Positions 25,186 through 35,344 of a stretch of 64,000 nt of DNA are shown here, piece by piece. Numbering within the stretch: the stretch's first letter is position 1; every line of letters begins with the position of its first letter. The stretch is from Carboxylicivirga fragile (GTDB taxonomy: Bacteria > Bacteroidota > Bacteroidia > Bacteroidales > Marinilabiliaceae): NCBI GenBank assembly GCA_025499625.1, contig JAFMVD010000005.1, positions 82,276 to 146,275 of the forward strand. Reading direction: 5' to 3'. Position numbers and translations under genes: made by a program. The notes beneath the pieces are model-generated. The model saw nothing but the letters and a program-made list of their open reading frames with translations. It was not told the DNA's origin and did no database searches.

Positions 25186-27966
25186 ATGTCGGAAGAAAAG
25201 AAGAAGTTGTATTTGTTGGATGCCTACGCCTTGATATATAGAGCTTATTATGCATTTATAAAGAATCCTCGTATAAACTCAAAGGGTTTTAATACATCAG
25301 CAGTTTTTGGTTTTACCAATTCGCTGTTAGAGATTTTAACAAAGGAAGATCCTACTCATATCGCTGTTGTATTTGATCCTTCTGGCCCTACTTTTCGGCA
25401 TGAGGAATATCCCGAATATAAGGCCAACCGTGAAGCAACTCCCGAAGATATTAAATTATCTGTGCCCTATATTAAATCTGTAATTGAGGCATTAAACATA
25501 CCGGTAATTGTAAAAGATGGTTTTGAGGCGGATGATGTAATTGGTACGCTTTCGGCTTTAGCCTCGAAAGAGGGTTTTGAAACCTATATGATGACTCCGG
25601 ATAAAGACTATTCCCAGTTGGTTAAGGACAATGTTTTTATGTATAAACCTCGAAGTTTTGGTGGTGGCATTGATATTTGGGGAGTTGAAGAGGTGAAAGC
25701 AAAATTTGGCATAGAGAAGCCTATACAAGTAATTGATATTTTAGCACTATGGGGCGATTCTGCTGATAATATTCCAGGTTGCCCGGGCGTTGGAGAGAAG
25801 CGTGCCAAGGATATGATTAATGCTTATGGAAGCATTGATGGTATTTATGAGCATGTTGAGGAGCTAAAGGGTAAGCAGAAGGAGAACATGATTAATTTCG
25901 AAGAACAGGTAAGGTTGTCATATCATCTGGCAACCATTCGTTTAGATGTTCCTGTTGAATTGAACGAGAAAGAACTGAAGCGTGAGAAGCCAAATATGGA
26001 TGCAGTTAATAAACTCTTTGAGGAACTGGAATTCAAGAATTTAATTTCGCGTGTAAATAAATTATTCGGCTCAGCGCCGGTGCAAGGCGATTTGTTTGGA
26101 GCGCCTGCTGCTGACTCTGATAAAAATGTTGAAGAAGAAGTTTATACATCACATAAAACTATAAATGACGTAGTTCATCATTACTATTTGATTGATAGTG
26201 AAATGAAGTTGGCTTCGTTAAGGGCTGAATTAAGTGTTCAGGATCGTTTTTCGTTTGATACCGAAACAACTTCCGTTAATGCAATGGAGGCCGATTTGGT
26301 AGGAATGTCATTTTCCTGGATAGCGAACGAAGCCTATTATGTACCTGTGCCTTCCGATAAAGAAAAAGCAACTGCCTTTGTAGAGTCTTTTCGTTCAATT
26401 TTTGAAGATTCGAAAGTCTTGAAAATTGCTCAAAACTTAAAGTACGATATGTTAGTGCTTAAAAAATATGGCATTGATGTTAAAGGACCATATTTTGATA
26501 CCATGGTAGCGCATCATCTTCTATATCCTGGCATGAAGAATAATATGGATTTTATGGCGGAAACTTATTTGGATTACACACCTGTAAGTTTTGAATCTGT
26601 TGTTGGGCCAAAGGGAGCGAAGCAAAAAAACATGCGTGATTTATCTCCTGAGGCTGTAGTCGATTATGCTGCTGAAGATGCGGACATAACCTTGCAGTTG
26701 GCCGAGAAGTTTATGCCTGAAATTGCAGAGAGTGATGTAAAACAGTTGTTTGATGAAATTGAGATGCCGTTAATTGCTGTATTAGCTGACATGGAATTTG
26801 AGGGTGTAACCTTGGATGATAAAGCTTTACATGATTTTGCTGCCAAGTTACGCACAAAAATAATTGCCATTGAAAAGCAGATTATAGAATTGGCTGGAAT
26901 GGAATTTAATATTGCTAGTCCAAAACAAGTGGGCGAAGTATTATTTGGCCATTTAAAAATTGATGAGAAGGCCAAGAAAACAAAATCAGGTCAATACAGT
27001 ACCAATGAGGAGACGCTTCAGAAATTGAAGGATAAACACGAAATAATACCAGCTATTTTGGAGCATCGTGGTTTGGTTAAGCTCTTGAATACATATGTAG
27101 AAGCGCTTCCTAAATTAATAAATACTTCAACTAATCGAATTCACACGAGCTACAATCAAGCAATTGTTGTTACGGGCCGATTAAGTAGTACAAACCCCAA
27201 CTTACAAAACATTCCTATTCGGGATGATAATGGTAAAGAAATTAGAAAGGCATTTACGGCATCCGACGAGGACAGGGTTTTTCTATCTGCCGATTATTCA
27301 CAAGTAGAATTGCGCTTGATGGCTCATTTTAGTAAAGATGAACATTTGATCGATGCCTTTAATCGAGGCGAGGATATTCATGCTGCCACTGCTGCTAAAA
27401 TATTTAAAGTGCCCTTGGATGAGGTGGATGCCGATATGCGAAGAAAAGCCAAGACAGCCAACTTCGGAATTATCTACGGAATATCAGCCTTTGGATTAGC
27501 CGAGCGTTTAACCATTCCTCGTAAAGAGGCAAAAGCAATTATTGAAGGCTACTTTGAGAGTTTTCCTGGTGTGAAAGCTTTTATGGATGAATCTGTAAAT
27601 ATTGCGAGGGAAAATAACTTTGTTGAGACTTTATATCATCGTAAGCGTAATTTGAGTGATATTAATTCGCGAAATGGAGTTGTGCGTGGTATGGCGGAGC
27701 GCAATGCTATTAATGCGCCAATTCAGGGCACAGCTGCTGATATTATAAAGCAAGCTATGGTGAATGTTCAAAAACGTTTTGAAGAGGAAAATATCCAGTC
27801 GAAAATGATTTTACAAGTACATGATGAATTGAACTTCGACGTTTTAAAATCGGAGCAAGATGTTGTCATGAAAATTGTTAAGGAAGAAATGGAGAGAGCT
27901 ATTAAATTATCGGTTCCTTTGGAAGTAGATATGGGGGTAGGAAAGAACTGGTTAGAGGCACATTAA
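25186..27966 (+). CDS. polA: DNA polymerase I
   Basis: 926 residues. Three domains: 5'-3' flap exonuclease (1 to about 290, LLDAYALIYRAYYAF, ADDVIGTLS, GDSADNIPGCPGVGEKRA), 3'-5' proofreading exonuclease (about 330-520, with FDTETTSV and YAAEDADITLQL retaining the acidic residues, so probably active) and polymerase (about 545-926, with SADYSQVELRLMAH, RRKAKTANFGIIYG and QVHDELNFD). It fills gaps and removes primers in replication and repair. Own transcript, followed by a shared bidirectional terminator. Confidence 0.97.
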   Translation: MSEEKKKLYLLDAYALIYRAYYAFIKNPRINSKGFNTSAVFGFTNSLLEILTKEDPTHIAVVFDPSGPTFRHEEYPEYKANREATPEDIKLSVPYIKSVIEALNIPVIVKDGFEADDVIGTLSALASKEGFETYMMTPDKDYSQLVKDNVFMYKPRSFGGGIDIWGVEEVKAKFGIEKPIQVIDILALWGDSADNIPGCPGVGEKRAKDMINAYGSIDGIYEHVEELKGKQKENMINFEEQVRLSYHLATIRLDVPVELNEKELKREKPNMDAVNKLFEELEFKNLISRVNKLFGSAPVQGDLFGAPAADSDKNVEEEVYTSHKTINDVVHHYYLIDSEMKLASLRAELSVQDRFSFDTETTSVNAMEADLVGMSFSWIANEAYYVPVPSDKEKATAFVESFRSIFEDSKVLKIAQNLKYDMLVLKKYGIDVKGPYFDTMVAHHLLYPGMKNNMDFMAETYLDYTPVSFESVVGPKGAKQKNMRDLSPEAVVDYAAEDADITLQLAEKFMPEIAESDVKQLFDEIEMPLIAVLADMEFEGVTLDDKALHDFAAKLRTKIIAIEKQIIELAGMEFNIASPKQVGEVLFGHLKIDEKAKKTKSGQYSTNEETLQKLKDKHEIIPAILEHRGLVKLLNTYVEALPKLINTSTNRIHTSYNQAIVVTGRLSSTNPNLQNIPIRDDNGKEIRKAFTASDEDRVFLSADYSQVELRLMAHFSKDEHLIDAFNRGEDIHAATAAKIFKVPLDEVDADMRRKAKTANFGIIYGISAFGLAERLTIPRKEAKAIIEGYFESFPGVKAFMDESVNIARENNFVETLYHRKRNLSDINSRNGVVRGMAERNAINAPIQGTAADIIKQAMVNVQKRFEEENIQSKMILQVHDELNFDVLKSEQDVVMKIVKEEMERAIKLSVPLEVDMGVGKNWLEAH

Positions 27967-27986
27967 TGCTCAATTTTTTAGAATAA

Positions 27987-28018
27987 AAAAAGGCTCGTTT
28001 ATATAAACGAGCCTTTTT
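27987..28018. terminator. Bidirectional terminator between polA and the S41 peptidase gene
   Basis: 14-bp arms (27987-28000 with 28005-28018) including flanking A and T runs on both sides, so it can end transcripts from either convergent gene. The central 14 bp form a perfect palindrome. Confidence 0.85.
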
Positions 28019-28038
28019 CATATGATGATTTGTATATC

Positions 28039-29751
28039 TTATTTCATCGATCGCTTATCACCAGCATGGCTAATCATCTGCCCGTTTAACAGGTCTGAAT
28101 ATTTCGACTCGTCTTGCAATAAATCTTTAGCTTCAGATAATTCCAAGTCATTTCTTAAACCAAGAACAATTGCGCCCTTTTGATAATAATAGCGCTTTGT
28201 AATTTCAAGTGCCATTAACTCCTTGATTTCATCCTGGAAAAGGTTTAAATCTTTCTTTACATCTAATTTTAACATCGCTTCCAGTTTTTCAAACTCTTCT
28301 TTTGCAGCGTCGTAATAGTCTTCTCTTTTGGCTGTTTTAATCAGAGTTTTCAACTTATCTTGTGATAATGATTCGTACCTGAATCCTTCGCGCGCCATCA
28401 CATAGTTTGTAAATTCTTCATATACTTCATCCGAAATACTAAAATTTTCGGGCGTTTCGATGGTTTTATTTTTGATCACAAAATCCGTTGCAAAATCGAA
28501 TACCACTTGCTGTGCAACAGTAGCAAAAGTAATGTTGGAATATTTTGTTGCTTCCACTTTAATGTCAGGAGAAATACCACCTCCGTCATAAACTTTACGT
28601 CCGTTAAGTGTTAGGTATTCAGAAATTAAAGTGTCAGGAATTAAACCAACACTTCCATCATCGTTGCGGTGCGAATAATCCAGAGCTTGAATACAACGAC
28701 CAGAAGGAATGTAGTATTTAGCTGTGGTGACCTTAAGTTTGGCGTTGTACGAAAGGTTTCGTGTAGTTTGAACCAAGCCTTTACCAAATGAGCGCTGTCC
28801 AATGATTACAGCACGATCTAAATCTTGTAAAGCACCTGAAACAATTTCCGATGCAGACGCCGATCCACGACTGATAAGCACTGCCAAAGGCATTACCGTA
28901 TCAATTGGTTGACGATTGGCTTTATACACTTTATCCCATTGAGTAACCTTTCCTCTTGTGCTAACTACCTCATGGCCTTTAGGTATAAAAAGGTTAACTA
29001 TTTTAACCGCTTCGTCTAATAAACCTCCCGGATTGGCGCGTAAATCAAGAATGACGCTTTTAGCTCCATGTTTGTCACGTAAATCTAAAAAGGCTTTTTC
29101 TATTTCACGACTACAATCTTGCGTGAAATTATTAAGCATGATTAAACCAGTTTCATCATTAACCATACCATAATAAGGCACTGGGTTTATTTGAATTTTT
29201 TCACGATTCAATTCAAAAGTCATTGGCTTTTTCTCACCTGGTCGTTGAACCTTTATTTTAAGTGAGGTGTTCGCAGATCCTTTCAATAAGTCGCTTACGT
29301 CAGGTGTGTTTTTACCAACCATATTCTTATCGTCAATCGCTAGTATTTTATCGCCAGCTTTTAATCCAGCCTTAGCTGCAGGGAAACCTTCATATGGTTC
29401 AGCAATTATAACATGTTCTTCGCGTTTTGAAATAAGTGACCCAATACCCGCATACTCACCAGTTGTCATGAATCTAAAATCTTCCATATCCGACTCAGGA
29501 ATGTAGGTTGTATAGGGATCAAGTGACTCAAGCATTTCATTTATGCTGGTTGCAATTAACTTTTCTGGTTGAGTCTCATCCACATAGTAGCTATTTAGCT
29601 CGCGGAATAAGGTATAATAAATGTCAAGATTCTTAATTATTTCGAAGTTTCGCTTATCGTCATTAAAACTATATAAGCCAAATAACATAACGAAAACCAC
29701 CGCAATGGTTGCCGTCCATTTTACTTTAGTTGTTTTTAGAAAGTTCTTCAT
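28039..29751 (-). CDS. S41 family C-terminal processing peptidase
   Basis: 570 residues. One N-terminal membrane anchor (about 12-28), PDZ domain (about 90-170, EYAGIGSLI...GDKILAIDD), then the tail-specific protease core with catalytic Ser in ISRGSASASEIV (about 300) and Lys in RSFGKGLVQ (about 325). It degrades or trims periplasmic proteins from their C-terminus. Bacteroidota typically carry several such enzymes. The -7 element lies at 29836-29843. Confidence 0.92.
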   Translation of the reverse strand: MKNFLKTTKVKWTATIAVVFVMLFGLYSFNDDKRNFEIIKNLDIYYTLFRELNSYYVDETQPEKLIATSINEMLESLDPYTTYIPESDMEDFRFMTTGEYAGIGSLISKREEHVIIAEPYEGFPAAKAGLKAGDKILAIDDKNMVGKNTPDVSDLLKGSANTSLKIKVQRPGEKKPMTFELNREKIQINPVPYYGMVNDETGLIMLNNFTQDCSREIEKAFLDLRDKHGAKSVILDLRANPGGLLDEAVKIVNLFIPKGHEVVSTRGKVTQWDKVYKANRQPIDTVMPLAVLISRGSASASEIVSGALQDLDRAVIIGQRSFGKGLVQTTRNLSYNAKLKVTTAKYYIPSGRCIQALDYSHRNDDGSVGLIPDTLISEYLTLNGRKVYDGGGISPDIKVEATKYSNITFATVAQQVVFDFATDFVIKNKTIETPENFSISDEVYEEFTNYVMAREGFRYESLSQDKLKTLIKTAKREDYYDAAKEEFEKLEAMLKLDVKKDLNLFQDEIKELMALEITKRYYYQKGAIVLGLRNDLELSEAKDLLQDESKYSDLLNGQMISHAGDKRSMK

Positions 29752-29835
29752 ATCTAATGTTTTATTTGTCTGTGAATGCTTGCCTACCTAATGCTCACAA
29801 TTTTCTATACTTCCCTGTTTTATAGGCACGAAAGA

Positions 29836-29843
29836 CAAAGTTA
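29836..29843 (-). promoter_or_regulatory. -7 promoter element of the S41 peptidase gene
   Basis: Minus-strand TAACTTTG fits TAnnTTTG, about 85 bp before the ATG. Confidence 0.4.
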
Positions 29844-29936
29844 ATATTTCCGATCAATTATAAACTTCTTATTAAAAGTTATTCTATCTATTTAAGTCTT
29901 ATTAAACTTACAAATACTAAGCCGTATTGTTCAAGC

Positions 29937-32303
29937 TTAATGAGGTGTTTTGGAAGGAACGCTAAAGGAGCGATGAACCATATTCCCACTTTCATCGGTA
30001 ATGTTGAGTATATGAGCACCTTCTTGTGGCACAATTTCCATTTGATGTATGTATTGTGTCTGACCCAAATAGTAATCATCTAAATGCCAAAATAGTTTTT
30101 CCTTTCTATTTTGGTGGCTTGCCTTACATACAATGCGGCCTAGAGAACCATCTATTTCGCGGGGCACAAGAAGTTCTGCATTTTCTTTTGGATATATTAA
30201 TTCAAGTGGTGACTGGAGCCATCCAGAGCAGCCTTCTTTAAAAGGAGGCAGAGGTTTATATGCTGGGTTTTTACTTTGATAATACCATGCCATGAGTGGT
30301 GGTAGTACCATGCGCGACTCATGTACTATTAGATTAATGGGGTAGCAATTGGCGTTAACCTGATATCTATGTTCTTTATCGAGATGTATGATTTGATGAT
30401 ATGGGCAAACAGGCATATCGTTATTGGATAAAGGCACATAAACGGTATCGGTATTAAGACAAATGTTTGACGCTTTGTGCCCTGATTCACGACACACTAA
30501 AATAGGCTCTAAATCATCATAGGGTGTTTCAAACCAAGCAGTGCTTGGGAGGTTTCTGAATAACTCAAACATTACTGGTGCGGCTGCACTGCCACCAATA
30601 ATACCCGGACGACCTTCACCACTTGCATTCCCAACCCAAACGCCAACTGTATATTTGGGAGTAACGCCAATTGACCAGGCATCACGATTCCCGAAACTTG
30701 TACCTGTTTTCCAGGCAATTTTGCGGCCTGAAGAGAAATTCTCCCAACCTGTTTCCTCATCTGGTCGTTGCACATTGGTGAGCGCTTCCATTGTATAATA
30801 AATACTTCCTGCCGATAATGCTGGTGGATTATCAGTGTATATAACTGTTTCCTTTTTATCCCTTTTAAGGTGTTGAGCGATGGATATATCCGTTGATTTA
30901 TATCGAGAATTACTTAGTGTATAGTTTGATAGCGATCGAGCTAAACTTGAATAGGCCGACGATAATTCAAGAAGATTTGCCTCACCTCCGCCTAGAATAA
31001 GTGATAAGCCATAGTGCGAGGGAGCTTTATTGAAACTAGAAATATTAAGCTTCTTTAGCAGATTATAAAAACGTTCGACTCTATATTCTTGCAGCAAACG
31101 AACAGCTGGAACATTTAGGGAGCGTGAGAGGGCGGTGTGCGCTGGGACAGCTCCATCAAATTGCAAGGTGTAATTTTTAGGAGCAAAATCACTGTAATAG
31201 GTTGGGATATCAGCAACAAGCATTTTGGGAAGCAGAATGCCATTTTCCAATGCTGCGGCATACAAAAATGGCTTCAATATACTGCCAGTGCTTCTGTTGG
31301 AGGTAATAATATCAACTTTGTGCCCATAATTACCCGATGATGAAATGGCATTGCCGGTATATGCTAGTATGTTATTGCTTTCGTTATCGATAATTATTGC
31401 TGCCAAATTATGAATTTCATTGTGTTGATATACCTTGTAAAAGTTGTCAATTACTTGGTTGGTCTTTATTTGTAGTTCTTTATCAAGTGTTGATTTAAAA
31501 GCCAAATTACCATTTTTTTTCATCAGCTTGTCAAGCAAATGCGGAGCACTCATTGGTAAGGGCAATGGTTTTTCAGGTAATGGTTCGGCACAAGCCAAAT
31601 AGTATTCAGTTGAATCAATGATATTTTTAGTGAGTAGTTTACCTAATAGTCGATCTCTTTTTTGTAATAATCTTTCACGATTTTTACCTGGGTGAATTAA
31701 GGAAGGGGCGTTAGGAAGAACAGCCAATAGTGTTGATTCGCTCCAGGATAATTGATGTGAAGGCCGACCAAAGTAGCGCCATGCTGCTGCCTCAATACCA
31801 ACCACATTCCCACCAAAGGGAGCATGTGCTGCATATAGTTGTAGTATTTCTTTTTTAGAATAGCGTAATTCGAGCCGTGTGGCTTGAATGGTTTCTATTA
31901 ACTTATTGAAGAGGTTTCGTTTTTTGTTGCGTGCCAAGCGAATAACCTGCATCGTGATTGTGCTGCCGCCACTTTTAACCTTTCCAGCACTGATGTTTTG
32001 CTTCAAAGCCCTTAGTATGGAAATGGGATTAAAACCTGGATGATAGTAAAAGTATTCATCCTCGAAATGAATGATGGCTTGTTCGAATTTATGAGGAACT
32101 GAATCTATTTGTGGGAAGCGCCACTGGCCGTCGTTAGCTATGTGGGCTCCAAGTAAATTGCCATTATTTGAGTATAAAACAGCGCTATAATTAGGGGCGA
32201 AAAGTTTAGTGGGTAAACTGAAGTAAAAAGCCAACATAAGGCAAAAAACCAATGTAAGTGGCCATTTATTCTTACCTAATATCTCTTTTATTTTTTGAAT
32301 CAT
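29937..32303 (-). CDS. pbpC: Penicillin-binding protein 1C
   Basis: 788 residues. N-terminal membrane helix (about 14-31), glycosyltransferase-51 domain starting with the catalytic E81 in HFEDEYFYYHPGFNP, transpeptidase domain with STGSILKP (SxxK, about 335) and KTGTSFGNRDAW (KTG box, about 530), and a C-terminal BiPBP_C beta domain (about 690-788). Builds and cross-links peptidoglycan, or acts as the lower-affinity PBP1C type. No alpha-2-macroglobulin gene (the usual partner) lies beside it. Confidence 0.93.
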   Translation of the reverse strand: MIQKIKEILGKNKWPLTLVFCLMLAFYFSLPTKLFAPNYSAVLYSNNGNLLGAHIANDGQWRFPQIDSVPHKFEQAIIHFEDEYFYYHPGFNPISILRALKQNISAGKVKSGGSTITMQVIRLARNKKRNLFNKLIETIQATRLELRYSKKEILQLYAAHAPFGGNVVGIEAAAWRYFGRPSHQLSWSESTLLAVLPNAPSLIHPGKNRERLLQKRDRLLGKLLTKNIIDSTEYYLACAEPLPEKPLPLPMSAPHLLDKLMKKNGNLAFKSTLDKELQIKTNQVIDNFYKVYQHNEIHNLAAIIIDNESNNILAYTGNAISSSGNYGHKVDIITSNRSTGSILKPFLYAAALENGILLPKMLVADIPTYYSDFAPKNYTLQFDGAVPAHTALSRSLNVPAVRLLQEYRVERFYNLLKKLNISSFNKAPSHYGLSLILGGGEANLLELSSAYSSLARSLSNYTLSNSRYKSTDISIAQHLKRDKKETVIYTDNPPALSAGSIYYTMEALTNVQRPDEETGWENFSSGRKIAWKTGTSFGNRDAWSIGVTPKYTVGVWVGNASGEGRPGIIGGSAAAPVMFELFRNLPSTAWFETPYDDLEPILVCRESGHKASNICLNTDTVYVPLSNNDMPVCPYHQIIHLDKEHRYQVNANCYPINLIVHESRMVLPPLMAWYYQSKNPAYKPLPPFKEGCSGWLQSPLELIYPKENAELLVPREIDGSLGRIVCKASHQNRKEKLFWHLDDYYLGQTQYIHQMEIVPQEGAHILNITDESGNMVHRSFSVPSKTPH

Positions 32304-32323
32304 CTATGTCTGTACTGTTGAGC

Positions 32324-32331
32324 CAAAGGTA
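32324..32331 (-). promoter_or_regulatory. -7 promoter element of pbpC
   Basis: Minus-strand TACCTTTG, 21 bp before the pbpC ATG. A plus-strand copy serves the divergent nadB. Confidence 0.5.
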
Positions 32332-32382
32332 AAAATAGAATTTTCCATTCTATGATCAATGCCAATCATATTCACTTTTTTC

Positions 32383-32390
32383 TACCTTTG
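32383..32390 (+). promoter_or_regulatory. -7 promoter element of nadB
   Basis: TACCTTTG, 22 bp before the nadB ATG; divergent from the pbpC element. Confidence 0.5.
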
Positions 32391-32412
32391 CATCAACAAT
32401 CATTCTAACTAG

Positions 32413-33984
32413 ATGGCACAGGAATTTGATTTTTTAGTGATTGGCTCTGGCATAGCCGGTTTAAGTTACGCACTCAAAGTAGCTGAATACGGTACTGTTG
32501 CTGTGGTAAGTAAGACAGAATTAAAAGAAACTAACACCGCATATGCGCAAGGGGGTATTGCGTCGGTGATGTACGATCCAGACACTTTCGAAAAGCATAT
32601 CGAAGACACGCTCATAGCTGGTGATGGGGTTTGTAACATTGAAGCGGTTCGTAAAGTAATTACCGAAGCACCAGAGCAAATTAATCAGTTACTAAATTGG
32701 GGAACGAGTTTTGACAAGGATAGTGAGGGGCAATTCGATCTTCATCGCGAAGGCGGTCATTCAGAGCATCGTATTCTACATCATAAAGACAATACGGGTG
32801 CTGAAATACAGAGGGCACTTATCTCCCAGATAAAGAATCATCCATCGATTACGGTGATGGAACATAATTTTGCAGTTGATATTATTACGCAACATCATTT
32901 AGGTAAAGTCACTGAGCCCTGGATGCGCGATATTCAATGTTATGGAGCTTATGTCCTAAATAAGGAAATAGGAAAGGTTGAGACTATTTTGGCCAAAACC
33001 ACCATGATGTCGACCGGAGGCATTGGAAGTGTGTATCAAACAACCACCAATCCTTTAATTGCAACGGGCGATGGCATAGCCATGGTATTTAGGGCAAAGG
33101 GCATAATCGAAAACATGGAATTTGTTCAATTTCACCCAACCTCACTTTATAACTTATCTGTGCGCCCATCCTTTTTGATAACTGAAGCGATGCGCGGCTA
33201 TGGTGGCATTCTTCGTCGAATAAATGGGGAAGAGTTTATGCACGATTACGATTCAAGAGGATGTTTAGCCCCTCGTGATATAGTAGCGCGTGCCATCGAC
33301 AATGAGTTAAAACTAAGGGGTGATGAATATGTGTATTTGGATGTAAGGCATAAAGATGCTGAAGAAACGAAACAGCATTTTCCAAATATATATAAGAAAT
33401 GTCTATCCGTAGGAATTGATATCACCAAAGACATGATTCCGGTGGTGCCTGCTGCCCACTATTTATGTGGAGGTATTAAGGTTGATTTAAACGGTCGTAG
33501 CTCCATTAATAATTTATATGCAACTGGGGAATGTGCTTCCACTGGCTTACATGGCGCTAATCGTTTGGCAAGTAATTCATTGATTGAAGCACTTGTTTTT
33601 TCAGATGCTGCCGCTAAGGATGCCGTTAAATCAATTGATAAGATTGAGATAAATAAGCGAATTCCTACATGGAACGATGAAGGAACCTCTCACCCCGAGG
33701 AAATGATTCTGATAACTCAATCCAATAAGGAAGTACAACAGATAATGAGTAAGTATGTGGGTATTGTTCGATCCAATATTCGCTTAGATAGAGCCTATGA
33801 TCGTTTGGAAGTATTGTACCGCGAAACAGAGAGTTTGTTCCAGGGTTCTAAGGTATCTGAGAAAATATGTCATTTAAGGAATAAAATTAATGTTGGTTAT
33901 TTAATCATAAAAATGGCACGTAAGCGAAAGGAAAGCAGGGGTTTACATTATACGATTGATTTTCCAGACAAGTTAAAAGATTAA
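32413..33984 (+). CDS. nadB: L-aspartate oxidase
   Basis: 523 residues. Oxidises aspartate to iminoaspartate, the first step of de novo NAD synthesis. FAD-binding GSGIAGLSYALKVAEYG (about 11-27), TNTAYAQGGIA (about 44-54) and CASTGLHGANRLASNSLIEALVF (about 376-398) are characteristic of NadB and separate it from succinate dehydrogenase/fumarate reductase subunits. nadA and nadC are not in the window. Divergent from pbpC. Confidence 0.94.
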   Translation: MAQEFDFLVIGSGIAGLSYALKVAEYGTVAVVSKTELKETNTAYAQGGIASVMYDPDTFEKHIEDTLIAGDGVCNIEAVRKVITEAPEQINQLLNWGTSFDKDSEGQFDLHREGGHSEHRILHHKDNTGAEIQRALISQIKNHPSITVMEHNFAVDIITQHHLGKVTEPWMRDIQCYGAYVLNKEIGKVETILAKTTMMSTGGIGSVYQTTTNPLIATGDGIAMVFRAKGIIENMEFVQFHPTSLYNLSVRPSFLITEAMRGYGGILRRINGEEFMHDYDSRGCLAPRDIVARAIDNELKLRGDEYVYLDVRHKDAEETKQHFPNIYKKCLSVGIDITKDMIPVVPAAHYLCGGIKVDLNGRSSINNLYATGECASTGLHGANRLASNSLIEALVFSDAAAKDAVKSIDKIEINKRIPTWNDEGTSHPEEMILITQSNKEVQQIMSKYVGIVRSNIRLDRAYDRLEVLYRETESLFQGSKVSEKICHLRNKINVGYLIIKMARKRKESRGLHYTIDFPDKLKD

Positions 33985-34064
33985 AGTAAACTTCAATAAC
34001 TTACTCGAGAGACAATAGTTATATTCGGAATTCAAAATATTTATTACTTTAGCGCCTTTAACCA

Positions 34065-35339
34065 TTGGACGGAAAGTTGAAAGTTCTACTAATAAATAAA
34101 ACCGATATGGGCGGTGGTGCTGCTGTGGCATCTAATCGCTTGAATAGAGCATTACGCCGAAATGGTGTTGATGCTAAATTGCTGGTTCAAGATTTAGTGC
34201 GAGATGAAGAGGGTGTACACGCTGTTGATCGTGGCTTTATTCATCGTCAAAAAGCATTTGCTCGCTTCGCCTACGAACGTCTGTGTTTCTTACCATATGA
34301 GCGCAGTTCTTCTGTACGTTTTGCTTTTTCACCTGCCAATGTTGGTATAGACATTTCGAACCACCCATTGGTGCAAGAAGCTGATATTATCCATTTGCAT
34401 TGGGTGAATCAAGGTTTTTTATCCTTAGAAACATTGGGTAAATTATTCTCTTTAGGAAAACCAATTGTTTGGACTCAGCACGACATGTGGTCGTTTACTG
34501 GGGGCTGTCATTATGCAGGAAGCTGTTTGGAATTTTTAGAATTTTGTTCTTATTGCCCATTTCTTCGTAAGCCTTCTAAGAAAGATTTATCGGCGCAGTT
34601 ATTTGCACAAAAACGGAAGATATATTCCCAGGCTCCCCTCTCAATAGTTGCCTGTAGTAAGTGGCTGAAAGGATTGGCACAAGAAAGTAAATTACTTCGT
34701 AAGAAAAATTCTTTTGCCATACCAAACCCAATAGATATTGATTTCTATAAACCTTACGATAAGTCTGAAGCGCGTAAACGATTGGGCTTGCCTTTAGATA
34801 AGAAACTCATATTATTTGGAGCAGCCAATGTTAACGATCAGCGAAAAGGCATGCGCTACTTTATTGAAGCCTTGTCTGTTTTGAATGAGAATTTTCCAAA
34901 GGCTGCCGAGTCTGCAGAATTAGTTGTTTTTGGTAAAATGAATAAGGATACCGAAGCAATGTTTCCCTTTAAAACTCATTCGTTTTCGTTTGTATCCGAT
35001 CCTAAGGTCTTGGTTGATTTGTATAATGCTGCTGATATTTATGCTTTGCCATCTTTACAAGATAACTTGCCTAATACCGTTATGGAAGCCATGGCATGCG
35101 GAACACCTGTTGTGGGCTTTAGTATCGGTGGAGTACCGGAAATGGTGGATCATAAAAAATCTGGTTATTTAGCCGAAGTTAAAAACTCCTTAAGTTTAGC
35201 TAATGGGCTTTATGTATCGCTTTTTGTTGATGATCTTGAGGCATACAGTAAGCAGGCGCGAAAAGATGTTGTAGAAAATTACTCGGAAAAGGTAGTGGCA
35301 GATCAATATCTTGAAGTCTATAAGTCACTTTTAAAATAA
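34065..35339 (+). CDS. Glycosyltransferase family 4-like (GT-B)
   Basis: 424 residues if the TTG at 34065 is used; a second TTG at 34077 (giving KVLLINK at the start) is equally likely and no ATG lies before the first strand. GT-B fold: N-domain with TDMGGGAAVASNRLNRALR (about 15-33), linker, C-domain with LILFGAANVNDQRKGM (about 246-261) and donor-binding AMACGTPVVGFSIGGVPEM (about 345-363). Transfers a sugar to a cell-surface glycan; donor and acceptor unknown. Followed 5 bp later by a GT2 gene. Confidence 0.87.
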   Translation: MDGKLKVLLINKTDMGGGAAVASNRLNRALRRNGVDAKLLVQDLVRDEEGVHAVDRGFIHRQKAFARFAYERLCFLPYERSSSVRFAFSPANVGIDISNHPLVQEADIIHLHWVNQGFLSLETLGKLFSLGKPIVWTQHDMWSFTGGCHYAGSCLEFLEFCSYCPFLRKPSKKDLSAQLFAQKRKIYSQAPLSIVACSKWLKGLAQESKLLRKKNSFAIPNPIDIDFYKPYDKSEARKRLGLPLDKKLILFGAANVNDQRKGMRYFIEALSVLNENFPKAAESAELVVFGKMNKDTEAMFPFKTHSFSFVSDPKVLVDLYNAADIYALPSLQDNLPNTVMEAMACGTPVVGFSIGGVPEMVDHKKSGYLAEVKNSLSLANGLYVSLFVDDLEAYSKQARKDVVENYSEKVVADQYLEVYKSLLK

Positions 35340-35344
35340 CCCTT